Assembly: GCA_013911885.1 (NCBI GenBank)
Contig: JACESI010000007.1
Span: forward strand, 99,592 to 163,591
Direction of reading: 5' to 3'
DNA: 64,000 nt
Source: Hyphomicrobiales bacterium
GTDB taxonomy: Bacteria > Pseudomonadota > Alphaproteobacteria > Rhizobiales > JACESI01
In this document: positions 46,901 through 56,611 of the stretch, piece by piece
Numbering within the stretch: the first letter of the stretch is position 1
How the letters are laid out: each line of letters starts with the position of its first letter
Translations under genes and position numbers: made by a program
The notes under the pieces: generated by a model
Told to the model about the DNA's origin: nothing
Database searches by the model: none
What the model saw: only the letters and a program-made list of their open reading frames with translations

Positions 46901-48851
46901 CTTTTTCACCCACGATTGAATCGATCTGAATGAGGCGGCTGTCGATACCGGCCCTAAGGCTTGCCGATCTGTCCTCGATGTTCTGAATGAGTTCAAGGCC
47001 GGTCGCGGCGAGTTGCTGGTTCAGGTTTTCACCGCGCATGGAAAGCGCCTTGGCAACCTGTTCGCCGACATAGGCGATCTTTTCGCCCATCACATTCTGA
47101 TTGGCGGAGAACGTGTCGTTGACCCGAATTGTTGTTTCGGAAATGCTGTCGATGAGGCCGATGGTCCGATTTTCAATGAGTTTCGCGACATCATCGCCGG
47201 TCGCGCCGATCCGCTCGACCAGGGCGTTGCCGCTGTTCACGACGAGACCTTCGATCCGGCCTGTGACCTCAGTGAGATCAGCGGTGAGGGTGTCGCCGCG
47301 CTGTGAGATGAGATCGGCAAGGCGGGCGCCGATATCATCGAAACGGTCGGTAATGTCCGAGCTTCTGAGCGAGAAGTCGACCATCAGGGCGTTGGTCGAA
47401 GTGCGCATCTGCTCGGTGATTTCGCCGGACTGGCGTGCGATGGTCGCCGTGATGGAATTGCCGGTTGTCTGCATCTCCTCGGCGAAGGCGGCGGACTGGT
47501 TGCTGAGATTGCTGGTGATTTCCGAACCCGTATCGGCAAGCGTCGCCGTTATGGTCTGCGAGCGTTCGGTGAGCGCGTCGCGCACGGCATTGCCGACTTC
47601 GGCGAGCTTGCTTGCGACCTCGGTTCCGCGCGTTGAGAGGGACAGGGTGATGCTTTCCCCGATTGTCGCGAGATCACCGGTCACGGTGGTTCCGATCTGC
47701 GAAAGATTGGCGCTGATGTCGGCGCTCTTGGTCGTGAGATCGTCGGTCAGTTTCTGGCTGATGCCGGAGAGTTCGCTCGTCACCTTCTCGCCGACATCGG
47801 CAAGTTCATCAACGGTAGAGCGGCCGGTCGCCGTCAGTCGACCGATCAGGCTCTCGCCCTGTCCGGAAAGGGCGGAAACGAGGCTCTCGCCGGCTGAATC
47901 GATTTCCCTCGCAATCGACTCTGCTTGCTCGGAAATGGTGCTCGTGATGGAATCACCCATCGACTTGACGTTTTTGGACACGCCTTCAAGGTCCGAGGTG
48001 ACTCTGGAACCGATCGACAGGATTTCCTCGCTGAGATCGTTCTTTGCTGTCGAGAGCGATGTGCCGATGCGCTCGGCATTGTTGAGGATCGCTTCGCGCT
48101 GGCTCGACAATTCCTCGATCAGGCCGCGAATGCGCAGTTCGTTATCGGAATAGGATCGCTCAAGCGACATCATCTCATTGTGGACCAGGACTTCAAGCTC
48201 GCCGGCCCGGGCGAGAACGCGCTCGACGCCGTCGCCCATGGCGGCAACTTCGCGCCGCACGGCCTGACCGACCTTGACGATGGATTCGGTTGCAATGTCT
48301 TCCGGCTCCGCGAGGCGCAGGGCGACTTCGGACATGGAATTCGCGGCAAGCCGCATTTCCTGTGCGCGCCACATCAAAAACGCCATGACGAAGAAAAACA
48401 GGATCGGGACAATGCTCGCCACCAGAAAAGAAACCGCGGAGGGCTGGTTCAGAAGGGCGAGGAGCTGGGCGTTGGTCGTGATATCGGCTGCAAAGAACCG
48501 TGCGCCAAGCAGGCCCGCGCCGACAAGCCAGAGCGCAGAGACGATTGTCGCCCACCAGAAAGCTGCTGCCGAAGGTCGGCGGTTCATGCCATAGACAATG
48601 CTTCCGATGGCGCGGCGGTCGTCATTCGCAGGTGACCGTTTGGCCGCGTTCGCAAGGGTAGCGTTGTCTCGGGCCGATGTCCTCGACTTTGTTGCAGGCT
48701 GCAAGGTGGCGTCTGATTTCAGATCAGCGGATGCGGCGCCGGTGCCGGCTTCGAGGTCAAGATCAAGATCTCCGAAATCGAGTTTCAGAGCCTCTTCCAC
48801 TGCATCAATGGCCGCCTGGGCCGGATCAATCGCTTGCGGAGTTTTCGCCAT
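43947..48851 (-). CDS. Giant coiled-coil membrane protein, GPR/RgsE-like polar growth scaffold
   Basis: A 1634-residue protein. An N-terminal region of about 95 residues is cytoplasmic in appearance, then come two membrane helices (about 97-119 and 139-161), then more than 1100 residues of apolipoprotein-like helical repeats with a recurring pattern such as TSELSGISQKLTDDLTTKS. A Pro/Ala/Gln-rich linker (about 1370-1520) leads to a conserved-looking C-terminal domain (ELWERYQRGERNVFTRRMRTL...YLNSDVGRLYTILAQATGRF). This architecture matches the Growth Pole Ring protein of Agrobacterium (about 2100 residues) and RgsE of Sinorhizobium, which organise unipolar growth. It is shorter here. Identification is by architecture and recalled C-terminal similarity, not alignment. 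Confidence 0.75.
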   Translation of the reverse strand: MAKTPQAIDPAQAAIDAVEEALKLDFGDLDLDLEAGTGAASADLKSDATLQPATKSRTSARDNATLANAAKRSPANDDRRAIGSIVYGMNRRPSAAAFWWATIVSALWLVGAGLLGARFFAADITTNAQLLALLNQPSAVSFLVASIVPILFFFVMAFLMWRAQEMRLAANSMSEVALRLAEPEDIATESIVKVGQAVRREVAAMGDGVERVLARAGELEVLVHNEMMSLERSYSDNELRIRGLIEELSSQREAILNNAERIGTSLSTAKNDLSEEILSIGSRVTSDLEGVSKNVKSMGDSITSTISEQAESIAREIDSAGESLVSALSGQGESLIGRLTATGRSTVDELADVGEKVTSELSGISQKLTDDLTTKSADISANLSQIGTTVTGDLATIGESITLSLSTRGTEVASKLAEVGNAVRDALTERSQTITATLADTGSEITSNLSNQSAAFAEEMQTTGNSITATIARQSGEITEQMRTSTNALMVDFSLRSSDITDRFDDIGARLADLISQRGDTLTADLTEVTGRIEGLVVNSGNALVERIGATGDDVAKLIENRTIGLIDSISETTIRVNDTFSANQNVMGEKIAYVGEQVAKALSMRGENLNQQLAATGLELIQNIEDRSASLRAGIDSRLIQIDSIVGEKGQVLTKTLGERVGQMDDVFTKRLSEIDGALESRLDEVSGSISNRLSAVTDTFASRATSLSDELQGHLDQASESFRIKSQEISTDISERVKTIDEALDKRGRQISDTLIERTRELANTFSEGQNELTTALSERVSTVGETLETQTRELTGTLDRSLADAVRTLESQAKHVTDTLSERVEAVNISLAGNIGELATNIDAVVGTLETNASRIHELVEVRLVGASNNLVANAESAHTRIAALSEESSHNFSRAADEAASLFASKSYEAGQRLIGALSSLSTGIRAQANDTASDIEKSAIRLQDTLKSSTSLSEQTLIRHATDVEDMLRERTQALSALLNNDGANLINAMDEKGSALNDVITRTSSSFITAIDEKSAAIASNVARTSAAVVNALQAQSGNVVEALQAESGRVIAELKSQIGDVNQVLARIGDSNETLRNVLANADKNLATIETGLTNRSLEIRNAVAQAAGQSDAANRQLAEEIGKLREISELTIRDTGALASRFEGQSRALEDAASMLISAGNNLDGTIEDRQRVIEILSQGLVSKSSDIEALMRSFAGLMNDTIKQSEERARLVSANLSSSADQAAKEISNQLEKLRNGANIQMNAAITEATERFTAASEEMRRVANTIQADLQATRAEIKRGVFDLPEETRESTAAMRRLVSEQVRALNDLSEIVNAQRDQRGPVSIRSTNVVEQPKRAQPQHAYAVAEAARPSAMSETVAQDTYRPSPVTREQEATSPLSQALFDMTRSDTQLQPSRAPTGAPAQSPARSYDDEQPAFTRRSEPQAEREAYTAAPIQAPFRAPAQSPIQTQAPIARAPAEPAPSSSLEGGWVKDLLRRASTEGEPARPRSPAPQPAEPVIRQTASSRRSPQHIVESLYSLSVDIARVIDRDATIELWERYQRGERNVFTRRMRTLESPRLRDEIRRNVASIPDFAETVGRYIAEFEGLILEVSRGADGDRQSEAYLNSDVGRLYTILAQATGRFD

Positions 48852-49345
48852 GGTACAATGCCTTAAGCAACGTCAGGGTTTTTTGGAAATGCGCGAACGC
48901 CTCTCCGACAAATTGTCTTATCAACAGCGCCGACTGGAGTCATGGCGGTATGGGTATGTTGGTTAAAATCGAGCAACTGTAACCAAGACGAAAACCCGGC
49001 AGCTCATCTGCCTGAAAACCGTCTCAGTTCTTCGCCGTTTATAGATCTCACCATCCATGCCCGCATGCATGTCTTACCGAAACCGGGTAATGTCTTTAGC
49101 GTCACATTAACGATTTGTTAAGCAATTGAAAATGGTAGTTGGAAAAACCCACAGACTGATCGCTTTTATGGTTAATAAAACAAATCCGATGGATCAGACA
49201 AAGTTACTGGAATAGTTTCCGATTTGACCACAATTTGAACCAAATCACCCACGAAAAGCGCGCTCGCCATAAGTTGTGGCGGGGTGTTAATGCGCCGTTA
49301 GTGCCCCTCTGCGAAGATCATTCCAAGAAAAGTGAAGGTTCAAGG
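48852..49345. other. Divergent intergenic region between the GPR-like and Hpt genes
   Basis: About 490 bases with no supported gene. AT content rises in the half near hpt. It contains the CtrA-like box at 49107-49121 and several TTAA words (for example GGTTAATAAAAC near 49169). The promoters of both divergent genes must lie here. Confidence 0.5.
49107..49121 (+). promoter_or_regulatory. CtrA-type box (TTAA-N7-TTAA)
   Basis: TTAACGATTTGTTAA matches the full CtrA consensus with exact spacing of seven bases. It lies about 225 bases before the hpt start and about 255 bases from the GPR-like start. CtrA is the cell-cycle response regulator of alphaproteobacteria, so cell-cycle control of one or both genes is plausible. 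Confidence 0.55.
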
Positions 49346-49732
49346 ATGGGACTGATGACTGCTCAAAAAGCAATGGGATATTTGCAACAAGGATCCGGTC
49401 GGCATGGCTCCGATCGCCCGATTGATCTGGTGCATCTTGCAAAGCAGACGCTGGGTGACCGTTCGCTCGAAAACGAAGTGCTCCAGCTTTTCATGACGCA
49501 ATCCGACATTTACATGAAGCGCCTTGAATCGGCGAATGATGATCGCCAGCGCTTTGAAGCGGCTCATACGATCAAAGGCTCGGCGCGCAATATCGGTGCC
49601 TGGGGTGTTGCGGATGCAGCAGCACATCTCGAACAGGCGCAAGAGGCTGAAATTCAGGCCGATGTCGCGACGCTGCGTCTTGCATTGATGGAAACCCGTT
49701 CGTTCATCCGATCCCTGCTCGACGAATCCTGA
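49346..49732 (+). CDS. Hpt-domain phosphotransfer protein
   Basis: A 128-residue single-domain histidine phosphotransfer protein. The phosphorylated residue is His74 in AAHTIKGSARNIGAWGVAD, the standard Hpt motif (HxxKGxxxxxG). The flanking helices fit a four-helix bundle. It carries no receiver or kinase domain, so it relays phosphate between partners encoded elsewhere. The ATG at 49346 was chosen; the ORF track extension from 49235 lacks support. A second ATG at 49355 is also possible. Confidence 0.85.
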   Translation: MGLMTAQKAMGYLQQGSGRHGSDRPIDLVHLAKQTLGDRSLENEVLQLFMTQSDIYMKRLESANDDRQRFEAAHTIKGSARNIGAWGVADAAAHLEQAQEAEIQADVATLRLALMETRSFIRSLLDES

Positions 49733-49745
49733 TCGCGCCTTGCGC

Positions 49746-49766
49746 CGCGCGTCTCTCGGCGCGGTT
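49746..49766 (+). terminator. Weak terminator-like hairpin after hpt
   Basis: CCGCGC-GTCTCTCG-GCGCGG followed by TTTCGG, just after the hpt stop. The T tract is short, so efficiency is uncertain. Confidence 0.4.
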
Positions 49767-49895
49767 TCGGCCCTGAAAATCGACAACGTCGGGCCCACAT
49801 TTTCCGCGCGGCATCTTTTCCTGAGCTTCGGTGCTTGACACGACCGACAGTATCCTTATCTCGGAGTGAACAACAAAACACCGGGCTGGAGCGAC

Positions 49896-51274
<1,379 letters not shown>

Positions 51275-51283
51275 ACGCGCTAC

Positions 51284-51883
51284 TCAAAGCGGTGCGGTGT
51301 CGGCATCGAACTTTCGCTGCTCGGCATCATGGCGCCTGTGCATTTCAACCACAATCGCGCCCGCCTTCCGGTTGATTTTCTCGCAAGTCGGCTCAGGCGT
51401 CAACTTGCTGATCTTGCTAGCGATTTCATGAGTGTAACGCTCCGCAATGGCGACATGGACGAGTTCATGCACGGTCACTCTCAGAACCAGATTATCCCAA
51501 ACCCGTCTTTCGGTTTCATCGGCCTTCCTGTAGTTCACCCATTGCGGCAGAAACACCTTGATATCGGTGCGCACGGAAACCCGCGCGATGGCACAGCTAT
51601 CGGCTGATTTGTGGTATTTCAATCTCGGCACGTAGAGCGCAGTCTGGGTGACGCCGAGTTTCGCGTCATAGGCGCCATCCGGCTTGATCGGCGATTTTTT
51701 CTGAAAATCCCTGAAGAGCGACAGCCTGTCGTGGCCGCGGACCTTGAAATATTTGAACTTCTTGCTGATATCGACTTTGACAGGAGCGGCTGCAACCTGC
51801 TTCTTGCGGGGGGTGTCGGCAGCGATGGCCAATCCTGGTGCGAGGATCAGAAAAGAAAGCAGAAGTAATCTGTACACGTTCAA
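51284..51883 (-). CDS. DUF922 protein, putative exported zinc protease
   Basis: A 199-residue protein with a signal peptide (LLLLSFLILAPGLAIA). The zinc-binding motif is HELVH (in VTVHELVHVAIAERY), as in DUF922 family proteins predicted to be Zn-dependent proteases. Two later His/Glu residues (VVEMHRRHDAEQ) may act as further ligands. Activity not known. Confidence 0.82.
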   Translation of the reverse strand: MNVYRLLLLSFLILAPGLAIAADTPRKKQVAAAPVKVDISKKFKYFKVRGHDRLSLFRDFQKKSPIKPDGAYDAKLGVTQTALYVPRLKYHKSADSCAIARVSVRTDIKVFLPQWVNYRKADETERRVWDNLVLRVTVHELVHVAIAERYTHEIASKISKLTPEPTCEKINRKAGAIVVEMHRRHDAEQRKFDADTAPL

Positions 51884-51981
51884 AAGGCCTCGATTTGGAT
51901 AGGGCGGGTGGCAGTGACATAAGGGAATGAACGGTCCGCCATCAAGACCTTATGCCGTCAAAAAAACTTGTCTGGTACGGA

Positions 51982-53244
51982 TCAGCCAACCGCAACGGGC
52001 CGTTCGCCCATCCCCATACTTGGGGTTTCGTTCGGGTGAAAAGGGTTTGCGACCTCGTTGCCTTCATGCGGATCGCGCGGGACGAGAAGCGCGAGGATGA
52101 GGCTGATAAAGGCCATGCCCGCGCCTGACAGAAACACAGCCGCCGGCGAATAGAGCCAAAGGGTTCCAAACATGATGGGCATACCGACTGCCGCGATATG
52201 ATTGATCGTGAAGGCAACGCCCGCCGTCGGCGCGATATCGCCTGGATCGGCAATCTTCTGAAAATAGGTCTTCATCGAGATCGCCATGGCGAAGAAGATA
52301 TTGTCGACGACATAGAGCGCGGCGGCAATATTTGCGTCCGTGACAAAAGCATAGGATACGAAGACACCGATAAGGCCGATATATTCAAGAACCAGCGTGT
52401 TGCGCTCGCCGATCCGGCTGATCAGTTTGCCGATCTGGGGCGCAAGCACCATGTTGACCGCGCCATTGATCAGGAAAAGGCTCGCGACCTCATGGACGTG
52501 ATAGTCGAATTTCTGAACCATCATCAAGGACGCGAAGACGATGAAAATCTGTCGCCTGGCACCGCCCATGAAGGTGAGGGCGTAATACAGCCAGTAGCGA
52601 CGCCGCAGGATCAACTGGCGGCGCTGCGGCACGCCGAGATTGTATTTTGGAAACCACAGAAAGGCGATGATGGCCACCAGCATGCTGATTGTGCCGGCAA
52701 TCAGGAAGACCGTGGTGAATGAAAGATCGAGCGATTGCCAGAACGCGAAGATGAGGCCGTAAGCGATGAGTTGCGCGAAGGCGCCGGCAGCGACGATGCG
52801 TCCCATCTGATAAGGCGCGCTCGCTTTCGGCAGCCATTGCAGAGACAGCGACTGGTTGCAGGTTTCATAATAGTGAAAGCCGACCGACATGATGAAGGTC
52901 GTCGCCAGAAGGCCGAACATTGAATCGAACATGCCGGTCACCGCAACCCCGGCACCCATGAGGAACAGCGAGGCGAGCGCGAGGACGCGCTCGGTCATGA
53001 ACAGCAGCAAATAGACCGCGAGAAACGACAGAAAGCCCGGAATTTCGCGGATGGTCTCCTGAATGCCGATTTCAAAACCGGTAAATCCGACCTCATCGAC
53101 GGCAAAGTTCTTGATCAGCACCCACCAGGCCGCAAAACAGAACTGCATGCCAGCCTGCATGATCATCAGCATCATAAGCGGGGATCGCCAGCCGGTCATT
53201 TCCCCGGCCGAATGGGCGGGCATCGGCGCCGTCTCGATGGTCAT
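51982..53244 (-). CDS. MFS transporter
   Basis: A 420-residue membrane protein with about 12 helices. The segments GFHYYETCNQSLSLQWLPK and YWLYYALTFMGGARRQIFIVFASLMMVQKF are distinctive, but I cannot name a substrate. Its start overlaps the ycjF-like stop by four bases (ATGA type), so it is the last gene of the sixA-ycjX-ycjF operon. Confidence 0.85.
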   Translation of the reverse strand: MTIETAPMPAHSAGEMTGWRSPLMMLMIMQAGMQFCFAAWWVLIKNFAVDEVGFTGFEIGIQETIREIPGFLSFLAVYLLLFMTERVLALASLFLMGAGVAVTGMFDSMFGLLATTFIMSVGFHYYETCNQSLSLQWLPKASAPYQMGRIVAAGAFAQLIAYGLIFAFWQSLDLSFTTVFLIAGTISMLVAIIAFLWFPKYNLGVPQRRQLILRRRYWLYYALTFMGGARRQIFIVFASLMMVQKFDYHVHEVASLFLINGAVNMVLAPQIGKLISRIGERNTLVLEYIGLIGVFVSYAFVTDANIAAALYVVDNIFFAMAISMKTYFQKIADPGDIAPTAGVAFTINHIAAVGMPIMFGTLWLYSPAAVFLSGAGMAFISLILALLVPRDPHEGNEVANPFHPNETPSMGMGERPVAVG

Positions 53245-54305
53245 GCACTCTCCTTGCGTCCGGCCAATCCGGTGAGCGCGTTGAGATATATACTGATGCT
53301 TGGCCGTTTGGTAGCGAGAAACGGGATCGGGCGACAGACATCATGGGCGGCAAGGCCGATCCGCGCGGTCAGAAGCCCGTTGACGACACCTTCGCCGAAG
53401 CGCGCTGAAAGCCGCGCGGCGATGCCATGCCCGATCACCTGCTGTATCAGGCCATCGCCGATGGAGATTGCACCGGTGAGGGCCAGATGGCTGATCACCT
53501 TCCGCATCAGCCCGAGGAAGCCGATAAGGCCGGGCCTGCCGCCATAAAGCTCCGACATGGCACGGATCAGGCGGATGTTCTCGGCAAGAACGTAGACCAC
53601 ATCAATGAGGGCGCGCGGCGACACTGCGGTGACAACCGCCACCCGCTTTGCAGCGTTCATGACGAGGGCATTCGCCTGCTGATCAAGTGGCGCGAGGAGA
53701 AACCGTTCGGTGACGGTGATCCGGCCGCGCCCGTCAAGAAGATCGTCGCGGTGGGCTGCGAGCGCGGTGCGGGCGGCGGCCATATCGGCTCGGGCATCAT
53801 AAAGCGTTGCGATGTCGCGCTCGACCGTCTCGGCAAGCGCCTTTGCATTGTCAGAAAAAGCGGCCGCAGCGCGCGTGCGCAGATTGTCGATCCTGTGCAG
53901 CCGCCAAAGGCCGATGATTTCGCGCAAGATCAGCGCTGCCGCTGCCAACACCAGTGCTGCCGTGATCGCCGCACCGAGCCAGCCCAGCCATTCATTGCGG
54001 CTGAACAATTCCCGGATCAGCCGGTCGACCGCAAGGCCGAGCGAGAGGGAGACCAAAAGGCCGAGGGCTGTGAAAAAGAGGGAAAGCCATCTGATGCCGC
54101 GCTTTTTCGGTTTTTCGAGCGTGATTGTCTGATCCAGCGTGTCAACGATTTCTTCGGTGAGGGTGACGTCTTCAACGGCGAGCGCCCGTGGTCTCGGCTC
54201 CGGGCTTGCCCCCTGTTTCGCGTTTGTCTTTTCATCGGATGAACGGTTGGCGCCTGCATCCGGGAGGTCGAATGCACGCGGCTTTGAGGGCGGAGGATTG
54301 CTCAT
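53241..54305 (-). CDS. YcjF-like membrane protein (DUF697, TIGR01620 type)
   Basis: A 354-residue inner-membrane protein. The first 70 residues are polar; two membrane helices follow (about 73-95 and 105-128), then a helical domain and the DUF697-like C-terminus (SPRALIDVVYVLAENIRLIRAMSELYGGRPG). It is the usual partner of the YcjX GTPase. Overlaps both neighbours by four bases. Role unknown; often linked to stress or phage-shock functions in other bacteria. Confidence 0.86.
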   Translation of the reverse strand: MSNPPPSKPRAFDLPDAGANRSSDEKTNAKQGASPEPRPRALAVEDVTLTEEIVDTLDQTITLEKPKKRGIRWLSLFFTALGLLVSLSLGLAVDRLIRELFSRNEWLGWLGAAITAALVLAAAALILREIIGLWRLHRIDNLRTRAAAAFSDNAKALAETVERDIATLYDARADMAAARTALAAHRDDLLDGRGRITVTERFLLAPLDQQANALVMNAAKRVAVVTAVSPRALIDVVYVLAENIRLIRAMSELYGGRPGLIGFLGLMRKVISHLALTGAISIGDGLIQQVIGHGIAARLSARFGEGVVNGLLTARIGLAAHDVCRPIPFLATKRPSISIYLNALTGLAGRKESA

Positions 54306-55753
54306 GCGAGTTTGTCTCCGATCAGAAAATCAAGGGCGCGGTCAAGGCGGATATGCGGCAGCGAGAGTTTGATGCCGTCAGCGGTCCGCTCAAGTTTCGG
54401 CGGGCGGAAGCGGACGAATTGAAGATCGTTGGCGGGGGCGTTGTCGACCTTCATCATCGCCTTGAGATTGACGTTCAGGGTTCCGGGATAGATCGCTTTT
54501 TCGGTCAGGCCGTCAAAGCGCTCGCCGTCGATCATCTCGCCCGAAATCGGGGTGCCGACAATGCAGTTCAGGGTTTCACCGTTCTGCCGGAAAGTCGCTT
54601 CGCGGGTTGCGCGGATCGAGGACAGGGCGACCACGTCGATCGCGGCGCCGGCAAAGGTCGCGCGGTCGATCGCTTTCACGATCATCTGCTGCAGCAGCGC
54701 CTCGAGCTTGTCATGTTCGGTATGGTGCAGATGATCGGCCTTGGTTGCGGCAAACATGATGCGGTCAATCCGGCGCGACAGGATAGAGGAAAGCCAGGAC
54801 GCCTTGCCGGGACGGAAACAGGTGAGGATTTCCGAGATGGCACTTTCCAGATCACGCACCGCTGCCGGTCCGGCATTGAGTGCCTGGAGCGCATCGACGA
54901 GCACGATCTGCCGGTCGAGGCGGGCGAAATGATCGCGGAAAAAGGGTTTGACGACGATGTGCTTATAGGCCTCGAAGCGGCGTTCCATCAGTGACCAGAG
55001 TGCGTTGCGCGGGACCGTCTGGTCTGGCTTTGCAAGCGGAACAAAGGTGACCGCGGGGGAGCCCGCAAGATCGCCGGGCATCAGGAATCGTCCGGGCGGC
55101 AGCATCGAGAGTGCGTGTTCGTCCTTGCGGCAGGCTTTGAGATACAAGGTGAATATGGCGGCAAGGTCCTGTGCCTTTTTCTCGTCGGCGGGACCGAGCG
55201 GGTCAACCTTTGACTGTGCGTCCAGCCATTCAGCGGCGGAACCTTGCCGGTTCGGCAATCGCGCAAGGGCGAGGGATTCGGCCGACCATGTCTGATAGTC
55301 CTTGGTGAGCAGCGGCAGATCGAGCAGCCATTCACCGGGATAATCGACAATATCGACATGAAGCCTCCCTCCGCCAACAGCGCGGGAGAGAAAGCTTGCG
55401 GATTCGTAATCGACAGTCAGACGAAGCTGGCTGATCCGGCTTGTTGATTGCGGCCATTCGAGATCATCGACAAGGCGCGCGACATGATCTTCATAAGCAA
55501 AGCGCGGGATTCCGTCATCCGGCTGCGGCTGAAGATAGGCGCGCGCTATGCGCCCTTCCGCATGGGGTGCGAAAAGCGGCATCCGGCCCTTGTGCAACAT
55601 GTTGTGCACCAGGGCCGTGATGAACACGGTCTTGCCCGAACGCGACAGGCCGGTGACGCCGAGCCGGACATTCGGATTGACGAAGCCTGCCGCAAAGTCG
55701 CTGAAATTTTCAAGCGCGATCCGCGCATCGTCTCCGAGACTGGTCAGTTTCAC
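54302..55753 (-). CDS. YcjX-like P-loop NTPase (DUF463)
   Basis: A 483-residue predicted GTPase. P-loop is GLSRSGKTVFITALVHNML at about residue 34; HVDIVDYPGEWLLDLPLL supplies the G3-type DxxG motif and FAATKADHLH the specificity motif. The start is a GTG. Precedes ycjF with a four-base overlap and follows sixA by 21 bases. No biochemical role is established for the family. Confidence 0.88.
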   Translation of the reverse strand: MKLTSLGDDARIALENFSDFAAGFVNPNVRLGVTGLSRSGKTVFITALVHNMLHKGRMPLFAPHAEGRIARAYLQPQPDDGIPRFAYEDHVARLVDDLEWPQSTSRISQLRLTVDYESASFLSRAVGGGRLHVDIVDYPGEWLLDLPLLTKDYQTWSAESLALARLPNRQGSAAEWLDAQSKVDPLGPADEKKAQDLAAIFTLYLKACRKDEHALSMLPPGRFLMPGDLAGSPAVTFVPLAKPDQTVPRNALWSLMERRFEAYKHIVVKPFFRDHFARLDRQIVLVDALQALNAGPAAVRDLESAISEILTCFRPGKASWLSSILSRRIDRIMFAATKADHLHHTEHDKLEALLQQMIVKAIDRATFAGAAIDVVALSSIRATREATFRQNGETLNCIVGTPISGEMIDGERFDGLTEKAIYPGTLNVNLKAMMKVDNAPANDLQFVRFRPPKLERTADGIKLSLPHIRLDRALDFLIGDKLA

Positions 55754-55774
55754 GAATTTCTGGTCCGGTGGCTA

Positions 55775-56326
55775 TCAGGGCTGCGTCGGGTCTTGGTGCG
55801 AGATCAAGTCGGCATTGTAAAGTGCCTTGGGCACCATATAGGAAGCGAGGCGTCCTATGTCCCATTTTAACTCGGTCCATGCCTCGATCGGCAGTGCGAG
55901 GATAGCGCAGGCCGCGGTTGGGAAGGCTGCGCGCAGGTCGCCCGATGCGTGCCGCTGATCGGGAGACAGAAATTGCAGCACCGCATCATGGATCCCCGGA
56001 TTGTGCCCGATCACGAGAACCGTTTCGCTCGCCCGCTCCCGCGCGATGCGTTTGCTGAGGGTTGCTGCGGACGCGAGATAAAAATCCTCCGGAAAACTCG
56101 CTACCGGCAGAGGACCGAGCACCGGCGTGATCAGTGCGAGGGTTTCGCGCGTGCGGGCCGACGGTGAGCAAAGGATCCGATCCGGCTTCATGCCCTGTCC
56201 AGACAGCCATCGCGCCATCAGCGGGGCATCGGCCCGTCCGCGATCATTCAGCGGGCGGTCGAAATCGTTCATACCGGGTGTTGCCCAGGATGATTTCGCG
56301 TGGCGGAGAAAAATGAGGGTGCGCAT
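55775..56326 (-). CDS. SixA-like phosphohistidine phosphatase
   Basis: Histidine-phosphatase-superfamily enzyme; SixA removes phosphate from histidine in phosphorelays. The catalytic motif is LRHAKSSW, with the second His in VIGHNPGIHDAV and SPSARTRETL between. 183 residues from the Met at 56326 (MRTLIFLRHAK); the ORF track N-terminus adds 27 unrelated residues. First gene of the operon with ycjX, ycjF and an MFS gene. Confidence 0.88.
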   Translation of the reverse strand: MRTLIFLRHAKSSWATPGMNDFDRPLNDRGRADAPLMARWLSGQGMKPDRILCSPSARTRETLALITPVLGPLPVASFPEDFYLASAATLSKRIARERASETVLVIGHNPGIHDAVLQFLSPDQRHASGDLRAAFPTAACAILALPIEAWTELKWDIGRLASYMVPKALYNADLISHQDPTQP

Positions 56327-56611
56327 CGCTGCATTTGGAGTGAGCGCTGCTTGCTTGTCAATATAGCGCAACAGACCAGAATCTGCCGCGCGGGCTCTGC
56401 CTTTCACGCGGCAAGATTTGCCGCATCATGGATGAAGTTGCCGGGTCGCATGGTTTCCCGGTGCGACCATAATAATATAACTATATGATTTATAATGTTA
56501 ATTCTTCTTTTTCTGACTTGGCATGGCGCTTGCCAGTCTGCATCAACGAGCGCTCATGCGCAGTTGGTTTTGTTTAATTCGCTTTGCGCAGTCAGAAAAG
56601 GTAGGAAGTCA

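Noticed and set aside
47101-48153. 350-residue plus-strand ORF
   Set aside because: Lies antisense inside the GPR-like gene; Ser/Arg/Val-rich shadow composition and no motif or ribosome-binding site.
54188-54994. 268-residue plus-strand ORF over ycjX/ycjF
   Set aside because: Antisense to both genes, no recognised domain.
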